NCBI GenBank assembly: GCA_963830775.1
Contig: CAWHNT010000037.1
Location: 372,001-436,000, forward strand
DNA length: 64,000 nt
Direction: 5' to 3'
Source: CAWHNT01 sp963830775
GTDB lineage: Bacteria > Pseudomonadota > Alphaproteobacteria > Geminicoccales > Geminicoccaceae
Shown here: piece after piece, positions 31,299 to 39,534 of the stretch
Layout of the letters: each line of letters begins with the position of its first letter
Position numbering within the stretch: position 1 is the first letter of the stretch
Position numbers and translations under genes: made by a program
Notes under the pieces: generated by a model
What the model saw: the letters and a program-made list of their open reading frames with translations, nothing else
Databases searched by the model: none
Told to the model about the DNA's origin: nothing

Positions 31299-31835
31299 TC
31301 AATCATTTTGAACGACTTCCCTGCCCGTCACAGGATCTATTCTCCATCGGCGAGACGCTCGGTAGTTCTTGCCGATCTGTGTGGCGTAAGAGCAAAATTC
31401 CTCAAGGCCGATACCATACATCACCTTCACCTTTTCACGGTCTGAGGTTACTAGAAATCCATCAGCATGTCGTTCATTGTTGTCGGACGAGAGCATGAAT
31501 ACGAAACTGTGTATAATCTGATTGCATACAAAGCGCCAGGATCGACTCTCTTCAATATAGTTTTGCAACTCAAAGTGCTTATCTAACTTATCCCAGCTCA
31601 TCGAGTGAATATATGTTCCCGTGGGACTATATACACGTACTCTCATGTCTGAGTGAATCAGCCAGTCCGATATCTTGCGTGCTTCGCAAATCTTCCTTAT
31701 CACACAGGCTGATATCGTGACCTTTTTCTCTAGGAGAGAAGATTGTCTTTGAGTTGGCCGTTTACACGACCACCTCCTGATGGTCGCTGCGTCCCCTAAC
31801 AGGTCTTCCTTCCAGTAACTACTCTCCCAGATCAT
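31299..31835 (-). CDS. AT-rich orphan gene between ureA and ureB, function unknown
   Basis: A 178-residue protein starting MIWESSYWKEDLLGDAATI. I cannot assign a function, though the MIWES-x-YWK start resembles a scattered family of uncharacterised proteins (recalled, not searched). No signal peptide or membrane segment is seen; the middle ICEARKISDWLIHSDMRVRVYS and VCNQIIHSFVFMLSSDNNERHADGFLVTSDREKVK look like a compact alpha/beta fold. Two 60-base stretches I counted are about 40-43% G+C, far below the neighbours. It fills the operon neatly: 12 bases from ureA and overlapping the alternative TTG start of ureB, so it likely arrived by transfer without breaking the operon. Confidence 0.75.
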   Translation of the reverse strand: MIWESSYWKEDLLGDAATIRRWSCKRPTQRQSSLLEKKVTISACVIRKICEARKISDWLIHSDMRVRVYSPTGTYIHSMSWDKLDKHFELQNYIEESRSWRFVCNQIIHSFVFMLSSDNNERHADGFLVTSDREKVKVMYGIGLEEFCSYATQIGKNYRASRRWRIDPVTGREVVQND

Positions 31836-31847
31836 AAGCCGGGAACC

Positions 31848-32150
31848 TTAGCGTATCGGCTCGTGGACGGTAACGAGCTTTGTCCCGTCGGGGAATGTCG
31901 CCTCGACCTGGATCTCGTGCAGCATCTCGGGGATGCCCTCCATCACCTGCTCGCGGGTCAGGACCAGGGCACCCTCGCGCATGAGCGTGGCGACGCTCCT
32001 GCCGTCGCGCGCACCCTCGACGACGAAGTCGGAGATGAGCGCGATCGCCTCGGGGTAGTTGAGCTTGACGCCGCGCTCCAGGCGTCGGCGGGCGACGATG
32101 GCCGCCATGGCGATCAGGAGCTTGTCCTTCTCGCGCGGGGTCAGGTTCAT
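31848..32150 (-). CDS. ureA: urease gamma subunit
   Basis: A 100-residue structural subunit: MNLTPREKDKLLIAMAAIVA, RRLERGVKLNYPEAIALISD, DGRSVATLMREG, and IPEMLHEIQVEATFPDGTKLVTVH are nearly invariant in UreA. Start ATG 32150 lies four bases after the ureD stop. Confidence 0.96.
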   Translation of the reverse strand: MNLTPREKDKLLIAMAAIVARRRLERGVKLNYPEAIALISDFVVEGARDGRSVATLMREGALVLTREQVMEGIPEMLHEIQVEATFPDGTKLVTVHEPIR

Positions 32151-32154
32151 CCGC

Positions 32155-33003
32155 TCACACCTCCCACAAGCGCGGCAGTCGGGACGGGAGGCCGGCCGCG
32201 GTGTGGCGGAAGCCTGCCCAGAAGGCGCCGAACGACCTTCGCAGAGGCTGCGGGTCATGCGCAAGCCAGCGTGCGACCAGGACGCCGTTGACGCAGGTGG
32301 CGGCGGCGCGGAGGCGGGTGTCGTCGAGGAGGCTCGCGGGCGGTGGCGAGCAGGTCCGGAGCGTCAGGGCCGGCGTAGAGGAACGTGGCAGCAGGCCGCG
32401 GCGCCACCGAAGCCGGCGCGGCTGTCGAGGACGGGGCCGTAGTCGCCGTCGAGGTGGAGGGCGTCGGCCCAGACGAGGCGGCCGCCACGGCGGAGCTCGA
32501 TGGCGTCGCGGACGTGGCCGGTGCGGGTGCGCTCGCCGCGGGCGAGACGGCCGAAGACCAGGATCTCGCCGGCCATGACGCGGGCGTCGCCGGCGACGTT
32601 GAGCTGGAGGCGGCGGGAGAGGCGGCTGTCGGCGAAGAGGATGGTCTCCTGGGGGAGCCATTCCAGCCATGCGCCGCGCTCGGCGCTCAGGTCTGTTTCG
32701 ATCCGGGCGGTGCCGCCGGTGGAGCGGTACACCTTCTCGGCGGCCTGGGCCATGACGAGGGCGCGGGTGCCGGGACCGGAGCGGACGGTGACGCGCAAGG
32801 TGTCGCCGGCGACGAGGCCGCCGCCGGTGTTGACGAGGGCGGCGAGCGGGATGTCGCCTTCGGCCGGGTGGGGCCAGAGGACGCGCAAGCGGCGGGCGCT
32901 GGTAGAGGTCGGCCAGGCGGGTGCGGCCGTCGCGCAAGGCGAAGCCGATGATGGCCTCGCCCTCGTCGTGATGGGCCGTGAGGGGGACGGCCGCGCTCAG
33001 CAC
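32155..33003 (-). CDS. ureD: urease accessory protein UreD (three frameshifts)
   Basis: The repaired protein is about 281 residues. The pieces are: LTAHHDEGEAIIGFALRDGRTRLADLYQ (first frame, from GTG 33003); RVLWPHPAEGDIPLAALVNTGGGLVAGDTL through YGPVLDSRAGFGGAA (second); ATFLYAGPDAPDLLATARE (third); and LLDDTRLRAAATCVNGVLVARWLAH to RLWEV (first again). Breaks lie near 32900, 32390 and 32335, each one extra base. The order of family motifs is complete, so I treat it as one UreD gene with errors. UreD binds apo-urease and recruits UreF and UreG. Its GTG lies one base after the urtE stop. Confidence 0.85.
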   Translation of the reverse strand: MLSAAVPLTAHHDEGEAIIGFALRDGRTRLADLYQRPPLARPLAPPGRRRHPARRPRQHRRRPRRRRHLARHRPLRSRHPRPRHGPGRREGVPLHRRHRPDRNRPERRARRMAGMAPPGDHPLRRQPPLPPPPAQRRRRRPRHGRRDPGLRPSRPRRAHPHRPRPRRHRAPPWRPPRLGRRPPPRRRLRPRPRQPRRLRWRRGLLPRSSTPALTLRTCSPPPASLLDDTRLRAAATCVNGVLVARWLAHDPQPLRRSFGAFWAGFRHTAAGLPSRLPRLWEV

Positions 33004-33004
33004 C

Positions 33005-33703
33005 TCAGACGGTGAGCCAGCGGCGTACATCGGCCTCGTCGACCTCGCCGGGCTTGCCCGCCAGCACGACCTCGCCGCGGTCCATGACCAGGAAGCGGCT
33101 GGCGAGGTCGCGGGCGAAGTCGAAATACTGCTCGACCAGCACGATCGCCATGTCGCCGCGGGCCGCGAGCGCACGGATCACCTTCTCGATGTCCTTGATG
33201 ATCGAGGGCTGGATGCCCTCGGTCGGCTCGTCGAGGAGGAGCACCTTGGGGCGGGTGATGAGGGCGCGGCCGATGGCCAGCTGCTGCTGCTGGCCGCCCG
33301 AGAGGTCGCCGCCGCGGCGGCCCAGCATGCTCTTCAGCACCGGGAACATGGCGAAGATCTCGTCCGGGATGGTGCGCTTGGTGTCGGGCGGCGCGGCGGC
33401 GAAGCCGGTCTCCAGGTTCTCCTTCACGGTCAGGCGGGCGAAGATCTCGCGCCCCTGCGGCACGCTGGCGAGGCCGAGCTTGGCCCGGCGATAGGGGGCG
33501 ATGCCGGTGATCTCGTTGCCCTCGTAGGCCACCTTGCCGGCACTGGCGCGGACATGGCCCAGGATGGCGCGAAGGAGCGTGGTCTTGCCGACGCCGTTGC
33601 GGCCCAGCACGCAGGTGATCTCGCCCGGGACGGCGGTCAGGGAAACGCCGCGCAGCGCGTGGCTGGCGCCGTAGTGGACGTGGAGGTTGTCGACCTGGAG
33701 CAT
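33005..33703 (-). CDS. urtE: urea ABC transporter ATPase UrtE
   Basis: A 232-residue LivF-type ATPase: Walker A GRNGVGKTT, LSGGQQQQLAIGRAL signature, Walker B LLLDEPTEGIQPSII. The QGREIFARLTVKENLETGF region is typical of UrtE. It lies four bases after urtD and directly before ureD, linking urea uptake to urease in one transcript. Confidence 0.95.
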   Translation of the reverse strand: MLQVDNLHVHYGASHALRGVSLTAVPGEITCVLGRNGVGKTTLLRAILGHVRASAGKVAYEGNEITGIAPYRRAKLGLASVPQGREIFARLTVKENLETGFAAAPPDTKRTIPDEIFAMFPVLKSMLGRRGGDLSGGQQQQLAIGRALITRPKVLLLDEPTEGIQPSIIKDIEKVIRALAARGDMAIVLVEQYFDFARDLASRFLVMDRGEVVLAGKPGEVDEADVRRWLTV

Positions 33704-33706
33704 CGG

Positions 33707-34486
33707 TCAGCGTCCCAGATAGACTTCGATGACGGTGGGGTCGGCCTGGACCATCTCCAGGGGTCCCTCCGCCAGCACCCGGCCCTCGTGCAGGACCGTG
33801 ACCTTGGCCTCCAGCGCCTTGACGAAGGCCATGTCGTGCTCGACCACGAGGATGGTGTGGTTGCCGCGCAGCTCGCCGATCAGCTCGGCCGTCTTCTCGG
33901 TCTCGGAATCGGTCATGCCGGCGACCGGCTCGTCCAGCATGATCAGGCGCGGGTCCTGCATCAGCAGCATGCCGATCTCCAGCCACTGCTTCTGGCCGTG
34001 GCTGAGCTCGCCGGCCTTGCGGTCCCGGGCCGGGACCAGGCTCGTGAGCTCCAGGATCTCGTCGATCCGCTGGCGCTCGGCGGCACTGGCGGCACCCTTG
34101 AAGAGCGGCCACAGGCCCTGGCCGCCCTGGTGGGCCAGGGCCAGGTTCTCGACCACGGTCAGGGCCTCGAACACGGTGGGTTTCTGGAACTTGCGGCCGA
34201 TGCCGAGGCGCGCGATCTCGGTCTCGTCGAGCTTGGTGAGGTCGACGCCGCCCTGGAAGTAGACGTCGCCGGTGTCGGGGCGGGTCTTGCCGGTGATCAC
34301 GTCCATCATCGTGGTCTTGCCGGCACCGTTGGGGCCGATGATGGTCCGCAGCTCCCCCTCCTCCAGGACGAGGGAGAGGGAGTTGAGGGCGCGGAAGCCG
34401 TCGAAGGCCTTCGTCACCCCGTCCACGTAGAGCATGATGTGCGGCTCGAGCATGTGGCCGCCCGGCAGCTTGACCTGATCAGGCAT
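33707..34486 (-). CDS. urtD: urea ABC transporter ATPase UrtD
   Basis: A 259-residue LivG-type ATPase: Walker A GPNGAGKTTMMDVITG, signature LSHGQKQWLEIGMLL (the LSHGQ variant is characteristic of UrtD) and Walker B LIMLDEPVAGMTDSE. The start overlaps the urtC end by eight bases. Confidence 0.95.
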   Translation of the reverse strand: MPDQVKLPGGHMLEPHIMLYVDGVTKAFDGFRALNSLSLVLEEGELRTIIGPNGAGKTTMMDVITGKTRPDTGDVYFQGGVDLTKLDETEIARLGIGRKFQKPTVFEALTVVENLALAHQGGQGLWPLFKGAASAAERQRIDEILELTSLVPARDRKAGELSHGQKQWLEIGMLLMQDPRLIMLDEPVAGMTDSETEKTAELIGELRGNHTILVVEHDMAFVKALEAKVTVLHEGRVLAEGPLEMVQADPTVIEVYLGR

Positions 34487-35612
34487 GACGCGGCTCCAGG
34501 GCGGCAGCCTCCGCGGGCCGGCGGCGGCGTGGCCAGACGTCCTGCAGGAGGCCGATCACGCCCTTGGGCAGGACCAGGGTGACGAGGATGAACACCGCAC
34601 CCAGAGCGAACAGCCAGAGCTCGGGGAAGCTGCTCGTGAACCAGCTCTTGCCGAAATTCACCAGGATCGCCCCCAGGATGGCACCCACCAGCGTGCCGCG
34701 GCCGCCGACCGTGACCCAGATCGCGACCTCGATCGAGTTGGCGGGGCTGAACTCGGAGGGGTTGATGATCCCGACCTGGGGCACGTAGAGGGCGCCGGCC
34801 ACGCCGGCCAGCATGGCCGAGAGCGTCCAGACGAAGAGCTTGGCGCGCAGCGTGTCGTGGCCCAGGAAGCGGGTGCGGGACTCGGCATCGCGGATGGCGA
34901 CCAGGAGGCGGCCGAGCGGGGCGTTGCGGATCCACAAGCAGAGCAGGAAGGCCAGCGCCACGGCGACGCCGCTCGCGATGTAGAGGGCAAGCCGCGTGCC
35001 CGAGGCCTGGATCGGGAAGCCCAGTATGTCCTTGAAGTCGGTGAGGCCGTTATTGCCGCCGAAGCCCATGTCGTTGCGGAAGAAGGCCAGCAGCAGCGCG
35101 TAGGTCAGGGCCTGGGTGATGATCGAGAGATAGACGCCGGTGATCCGGGAGCGGAAGGCGAGCCAGCCGAAGAGGAAGGCGAGCACGCCCGGAACCAGCA
35201 GCACCATCAAGGCCGCGAACGGGAACCAGCTGAAGCCGTACCAGTACCAGGGCAGCTCCGGCCAGTTGAGGAAGACCATGAAGTCCGGGAGCTCGGGATT
35301 GGCATAGACGCCGCGGGCGCCGATCTGGCGCATCAGGTACATGCCCATGGCGTAGCCGCCGAGCGCGAAGAAGGCGCCATGGCCGAGCGAGAGGATGCCG
35401 GCCATGCCCCAGACGAGGTCGAGGGAGAGGGCGAGGAGCGCGTAGCAGAGATACTTGCCGAGCAGCGGGACGAGATAGTCCGGCAGGTGGAAGGGCGATT
35501 CCGGCGGGACCATCAGGTTGAGGAAGGGGATCAGGACCAGGACGGCAGCTGCCGCCGCGAAGAAGCCCAGCCAGCCCGCAGGGGTGAGGAGACGTGTGCC
35601 GGTGCTGCTCAT
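34479..35612 (-). CDS. urtC: urea ABC transporter permease UrtC
   Basis: A 377-residue LivM-type permease with about ten membrane segments. YALLALSLDLVWGMAGILSLGHGAFFALGGYAMGMYL is the family core in pieces, and FFRNDMGFGGNNGLTDFK is UrtC-typical. ATG 35612 lies two bases after the urtB stop. It forms the channel with UrtB. Confidence 0.95.
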   Translation of the reverse strand: MSSTGTRLLTPAGWLGFFAAAAAVLVLIPFLNLMVPPESPFHLPDYLVPLLGKYLCYALLALSLDLVWGMAGILSLGHGAFFALGGYAMGMYLMRQIGARGVYANPELPDFMVFLNWPELPWYWYGFSWFPFAALMVLLVPGVLAFLFGWLAFRSRITGVYLSIITQALTYALLLAFFRNDMGFGGNNGLTDFKDILGFPIQASGTRLALYIASGVAVALAFLLCLWIRNAPLGRLLVAIRDAESRTRFLGHDTLRAKLFVWTLSAMLAGVAGALYVPQVGIINPSEFSPANSIEVAIWVTVGGRGTLVGAILGAILVNFGKSWFTSSFPELWLFALGAVFILVTLVLPKGVIGLLQDVWPRRRRPAEAAALEPRHA

Positions 35613-35614
35613 GC

Positions 35615-37225
35615 TCAGGCCTCCACCGAGCGGCCCTTGAGCGCGAACAGCCCTTGCGGTCGCTTCTGGATGAACAGGATCAGGGCCACGAGCACCAGGA
35701 TCTTGGCCAGGACCGCCCCGGCGACGGGCTCGAGGAACTTGTTGACGATGCCCAGCGCCATGGCGGCCGAAAGGGTGCCCCAGAGATTGCCGACCCCGCC
35801 GAAGACCACGACCATGAAGCTGTCGACGATGTAGCTCTGGCCGAGGTTCGGGCTGACATTGTCGATCTGCGACAGGGCCACGCCGGCGATGCCGGCGATG
35901 GCCGAGCCCAGGCCGAAGGTGAGCGCGTCGACCCAGGGGGTGCGGATGCCCATCGAGGCCGCCATCCGCCGGTTCTGGGTGACGGCCCGCATCTCCAGGC
36001 CGAAGCGGCTCTTGGCGATCACCAGGATGACGAGGGCGAAGACGGCGAGGCCGAAGAGGATGATCACGACGCGCGGCAGCGTGAGGCTGAGGCCGGGGAC
36101 GACCTCGACCATGCCGCTCATCCAGCCCGGGGTCGAGACCTCGCGGTTGTTGGGGCCGAACATCGAGCGCACGGCCTGCTGCAGGATCAGGGAGAGGCCC
36201 CAGGTGGCGAGCAGGGTCTCGAGCGGGCGGCCGTAGAGGCGGCTGATGATGCCGCGCTCGATCAGGATGCCGACACCGCCGGTGACCAGGAGGGCCAGCG
36301 GGAGGGCCATCAGGAGCGCGTAGTCGAGGCCGGCGGGCCAGCTCGTGCGGCAGAACTCCTGCACGACATAGGTCGTGTAGGCGCCGAGCATCACCATCTC
36401 GCCGTGCGCCATGTTGATCACGCCCATCACCCCGAAGGTGATGGCGAGGCCGATGGCGGCCAGGAGGAGGACCGAGCCCAGGCTGATGCCCTGGAACAGG
36501 CCCTCGACCATGCCGAGGAGCCACTGGCGGCGCTCGGCCGCGGTCACCGCCGAGTCGAGGGCGGTGCGGAGCTCGGGCGGGCTGTCGGCCGGCAGGGCAC
36601 GCTGGGCGCCCATGAGCTTGCTCAGCACGTCGGGCGAGCCGTACCGGCTCAGGATCGTGGCACCTTCGAGGCGGGCCTCGGGCGTGGTGCCCTGCTCGAG
36701 CAGGAGAGCGCCGCGGGCCCGCTCGAAGGCGCTGCGGACGGCTGGGTCCTGCTCGGTCGTCAGCGCCTGCTCGACGGCGGCGAGCGCCCCGGGCTCGGGG
36801 TGGACGAAGATCGAGTTGGCGGCGGTCAGCCGCTTGGCGGGATCCGGGCTCATCATGGTGAGCGAGCCGAGCGCGGAATCGAGGGCGCGGCGGATACGGT
36901 TGTTGACCCGGACCGGCTTGGCGCTGCCGGCCTCCGTGGCCGTGCCCGAGGCTGCCTCGCGCACGCTGCCGTCGGGCTCCTTGACCAGGAGGACCTTGTC
37001 GGGACGGGCCAGGAGCCGGCCGTCGGCCATCGCCTCCAGCACCGCGGCGGCACGCGGGTCGGCGGTCGCCGCCAGCATCTGGATGCCGGCCTCGATCTCC
37101 TCGAACTTGGTGGAGGAGAGACGGGCGAGCCCCTCGTCGAAGCTCTGGGCGCGTGCGGAAGCACAGCCCAGGACCAGGACGAGCAACGCCACGAGGAACG
37201 ACAGCAACCGGCCCGATCTTCTCAT
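35615..37225 (-). CDS. urtB: urea ABC transporter permease UrtB with periplasmic N-terminal domain
   Basis: A 536-residue LivH-type permease. Unlike plain LivH it has a signal peptide (AFARAQ-like ASARAQS at 23-28) and a ~220-residue extracytoplasmic, HEAT-like helical domain (RRALDSALGSLTMMSPDPAKRLTAA) before the membrane core (FGVMGVINMAHGEMVMLGAY). This extended form is the rule for UrtB. It lies 187 bases after urtA, separated by a strong stem-loop. Confidence 0.95.
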   Translation of the reverse strand: MRRSGRLLSFLVALLVLVLGCASARAQSFDEGLARLSSTKFEEIEAGIQMLAATADPRAAAVLEAMADGRLLARPDKVLLVKEPDGSVREAASGTATEAGSAKPVRVNNRIRRALDSALGSLTMMSPDPAKRLTAANSIFVHPEPGALAAVEQALTTEQDPAVRSAFERARGALLLEQGTTPEARLEGATILSRYGSPDVLSKLMGAQRALPADSPPELRTALDSAVTAAERRQWLLGMVEGLFQGISLGSVLLLAAIGLAITFGVMGVINMAHGEMVMLGAYTTYVVQEFCRTSWPAGLDYALLMALPLALLVTGGVGILIERGIISRLYGRPLETLLATWGLSLILQQAVRSMFGPNNREVSTPGWMSGMVEVVPGLSLTLPRVVIILFGLAVFALVILVIAKSRFGLEMRAVTQNRRMAASMGIRTPWVDALTFGLGSAIAGIAGVALSQIDNVSPNLGQSYIVDSFMVVVFGGVGNLWGTLSAAMALGIVNKFLEPVAGAVLAKILVLVALILFIQKRPQGLFALKGRSVEA

Positions 37226-37353
37226 TGTATCCCCTGACTCGGCATGGCGGCTCCAGGCCGAGGTAACGATGCGCTGTGCTCCAAGCCGCTATCCTGTCAC
37301 TCCCGCCTCCGAGCGGGGGTCAAGTCGGGGGTGACGGGAGGAGCGGGAGTGGG

Positions 37354-37394
37354 CCGGCCGGGGCGGGGAGGAAGCCGGACCCGCCCCCGGCCGG
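37354..37394 (-). promoter_or_regulatory. stem-loop between urtA and urtB, candidate attenuator/mRNA stabiliser
   Basis: Arms 37354-37367 (CCGGCCGGGGCGGG) and 37380-37394 (CCCGCCCCCGGCCGG) pair almost perfectly with one bulge and a 12-base loop, inside the 187-base urtA-urtB gap. Nearby, 37296-37340 holds a looser GTCAC...GGTGAC repeat. Such a hairpin after a binding-protein gene typically raises its transcript over the permease genes. No T tract follows. Confidence 0.55.
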
Positions 37395-37412
37395 TCTCGT
37401 TCGGCTGGAGCG

Positions 37413-38702
37413 TCAGCTACCCTGGCCGCCGCACTTGCCGGTAACGACGTTGAAGTTCCCGCACTTCAGCGGGCTGCGCCAATCCGAGATCAGGTCCTTC
37501 GACCCCTCGAGATAGTCCGACCACTCGTCGCCCATGACGAGGCCCGGGGTCTCCCACACCGTGCTGAACTGGCCGTCGGCCTGGATCTCGCCGATCAGCA
37601 CGGGCTTGGTGATGTGGTGGTTGGGCATCATGGTCGAGTAGCCGCCCGAGAGGTTCGGGACGGCGACGCCGACGATGGAGTTGATCACCGCGTCGGGGTC
37701 GGTGCTGCCGGCCTTCTCGACCGCCTTGACCCACATGTTGAAGCCGATGACATGCGCCTCCATCGGGTCGTTGGTGACGCGCTTGTCATTCTTGATGAAG
37801 GCCTGCCACTTCTCGATGAACTCCTTGTTCACCGGCGTGTCCACCGACATGAAGTAGTTCCAGGCCGCGAGGTGACCCACCAGCGGCGTGGCGTCGAGAC
37901 CTGCCAGCTCCTCCTCGCCGACCGAGAACGCGACCACCGGAATGTCGGTCGCCTTCACGCCCTGATTGCCCAGCTCCTTGTAGAACGGGACGTTGGCGTC
38001 GCCGTTGATGGTCGAGACCACTGCCGTCTTCTTGCCGGCGGAGCCGAACTTCTTGATGTCGGCGACGATGGTCTGCCAGTCGCTGTGCCCGAAGGGAGTG
38101 TAGTTGATCATGATGTCGTCGGCGGCCACCCCCTTCAGCTTGAGGTAGGCCTCGAGGATCTTGTTGGTCGTGCGCGGGTAGACGTAGTCGGTGCCGGCCA
38201 GCACCCAGCGCTCCACGCCCTCGTCGTTCATCAGGTAGTCGACGGCGGGGATGGCCTGCTGGTTGGGTGCGGCGCCGGTGTAGAAGACGTTCTTGCTGCT
38301 CTCCTCGCCCTCGTACTGGACGGGGTAGAAGAGGAGGCTGTTCAGCTCCTCGAACACCGGCAGCACCGACTTGCGGCTGACCGAGGTCCAGCAGCCGAAG
38401 GTGGCGGCCACCTTCTGGTTGGTGATCAGGTCGCGGGCCTTCTCGGCGAACAGCGGCCAGTTCGAGGCCGGATCGACGACCACCGGCTCCAGCTTCTTGC
38501 CGAGCAGGCCGCCGGCCTTGTTCTGTTCCTCGATCAGCATCAGCATGACGTCCTTGAGCGTCGTCTCGCTGATCGCCATGGTGCCGGACAAGGAGTGCAG
38601 GATGCCGACCTTGATCGTGTCGTCGGCCGCCTTGGCGCTCGCCGCCACCACAAGCAGGGCGGCGGCCGCGACCGAGGTCGTGGCCAGCAATCGTGCTCGC
38701 AT
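37413..38702 (-). CDS. urtA: urea ABC transporter substrate-binding protein UrtA
   Basis: A 429-residue periplasmic protein with signal peptide (residues 1-25, ending ASAKA-A). DTIKVGILHSLSGTMAISETTLKDV, PVQYEGEESSKNVFYTGAAPNQQAIPA and LLGKKLEPVVVDPASNWPLFAEKA are UrtA signatures. It captures urea or short amides. ATG 38702 is supported by GGGAGAC upstream. It is first in a ~12 kb run (urtABCDE-ureDA-orf-ureBCEFG-P-loop) on the minus strand. Confidence 0.96.
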   Translation of the reverse strand: MRARLLATTSVAAAALLVVAASAKAADDTIKVGILHSLSGTMAISETTLKDVMLMLIEEQNKAGGLLGKKLEPVVVDPASNWPLFAEKARDLITNQKVAATFGCWTSVSRKSVLPVFEELNSLLFYPVQYEGEESSKNVFYTGAAPNQQAIPAVDYLMNDEGVERWVLAGTDYVYPRTTNKILEAYLKLKGVAADDIMINYTPFGHSDWQTIVADIKKFGSAGKKTAVVSTINGDANVPFYKELGNQGVKATDIPVVAFSVGEEELAGLDATPLVGHLAAWNYFMSVDTPVNKEFIEKWQAFIKNDKRVTNDPMEAHVIGFNMWVKAVEKAGSTDPDAVINSIVGVAVPNLSGGYSTMMPNHHITKPVLIGEIQADGQFSTVWETPGLVMGDEWSDYLEGSKDLISDWRSPLKCGNFNVVTGKCGGQGS

Positions 38703-38852
38703 TTCCGGATGTCTCCCGTGTCCACGGTTATTTGTGAGAGCCGAGGCACGCAACCGCCATGCCAGCGCCTCGGGGCGGCTACATTCCATGCAGCGCCCGG
38801 ACAGGCCGCTGCCTAGTTCGTCAGCGCTGCCTATTTCTTGGGCAGGATCGGG

Positions 38853-39518
38853 ATGGAATCAGGTGCACAGATCGACCGGCTGATCGAGTGGCTGGGGATC
38901 GCGGGCGTGGCGGTGTTCGCCGCCAGCGGTGCCCTCGAGGCGTCGCGGCGGCAGATGGACATCGTGGGCTTCGCGCTGATCGCCACCGTGACCGGTGTCG
39001 GCGGCGGGACGCTGCGCGACCTCCTGCTCGGCATCCGCCCGGTGTTCTGGGTGAGCGAGCCCTTCCAGGTCATGCTCTGCTTCGCGGTGGCGGCCCTGGT
39101 CTTCTTCACCGCGCACCTCGTGGAGTACCGCTTCCGCCTGCTCCTCTGGGCCGATGCGGTGGGCCTCGCCCTCTTCTGCGCCACTGGTGCCGAGCGTGCG
39201 CTCACCGTGGGCGTCTCGGGGCCGGTGGCGGTGCTCATGGGTGTCATGACCGCCACCTTCGGCGGCATCGTCCGCGACGTGCTCTGCGCCCAGGTGCCGC
39301 TGATCCTGCGGCGGGACATCTACGTCACGGCGGCCGCGGTGGGGGCCATCTTCTATGTCGCCCTCGATGCGGCGGATGCACCACGCCAGCTGGCGGCGGT
39401 CGGCGCCTTCCTGGCCGCGTTCACGACCCGGGCGCTGGCGTTGACGCTCGGTCTCTCCCTGCCCGCCTACCGCAGCCGCCCGCCGCGCGAGCGCGATCCT
39501 GGGCCGGGCGAAGCGTGA
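38853..39518 (+). CDS. trimeric intracellular cation (TRIC) channel family protein
   Basis: A 221-residue membrane protein of the YadS/YicG (UPF0126) family: two repeats of three membrane segments, each with a glycine-rich kink, GVGGGTLRDLLLG in the first and ATFGGIVRDVLCAQ in the second, a pattern conserved in bacterial TRIC channels. ATG 38853 has AGGA upstream. It is divergent from urtA, and a plain housekeeping role in ion homeostasis is likely. Confidence 0.88.
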   Translation: MESGAQIDRLIEWLGIAGVAVFAASGALEASRRQMDIVGFALIATVTGVGGGTLRDLLLGIRPVFWVSEPFQVMLCFAVAALVFFTAHLVEYRFRLLLWADAVGLALFCATGAERALTVGVSGPVAVLMGVMTATFGGIVRDVLCAQVPLILRRDIYVTAAAVGAIFYVALDAADAPRQLAAVGAFLAAFTTRALALTLGLSLPAYRSRPPRERDPGPGEA

Positions 39519-39534
39519 CGGCTCCCGCAGCCCG

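Noticed and set aside
37296..37394. A CRISPR or tandem repeat from the GTCAC/GGTGAC and GC blocks.
   Set aside because: Only one dyad and one stem-loop; no regular repeat-spacer pattern.
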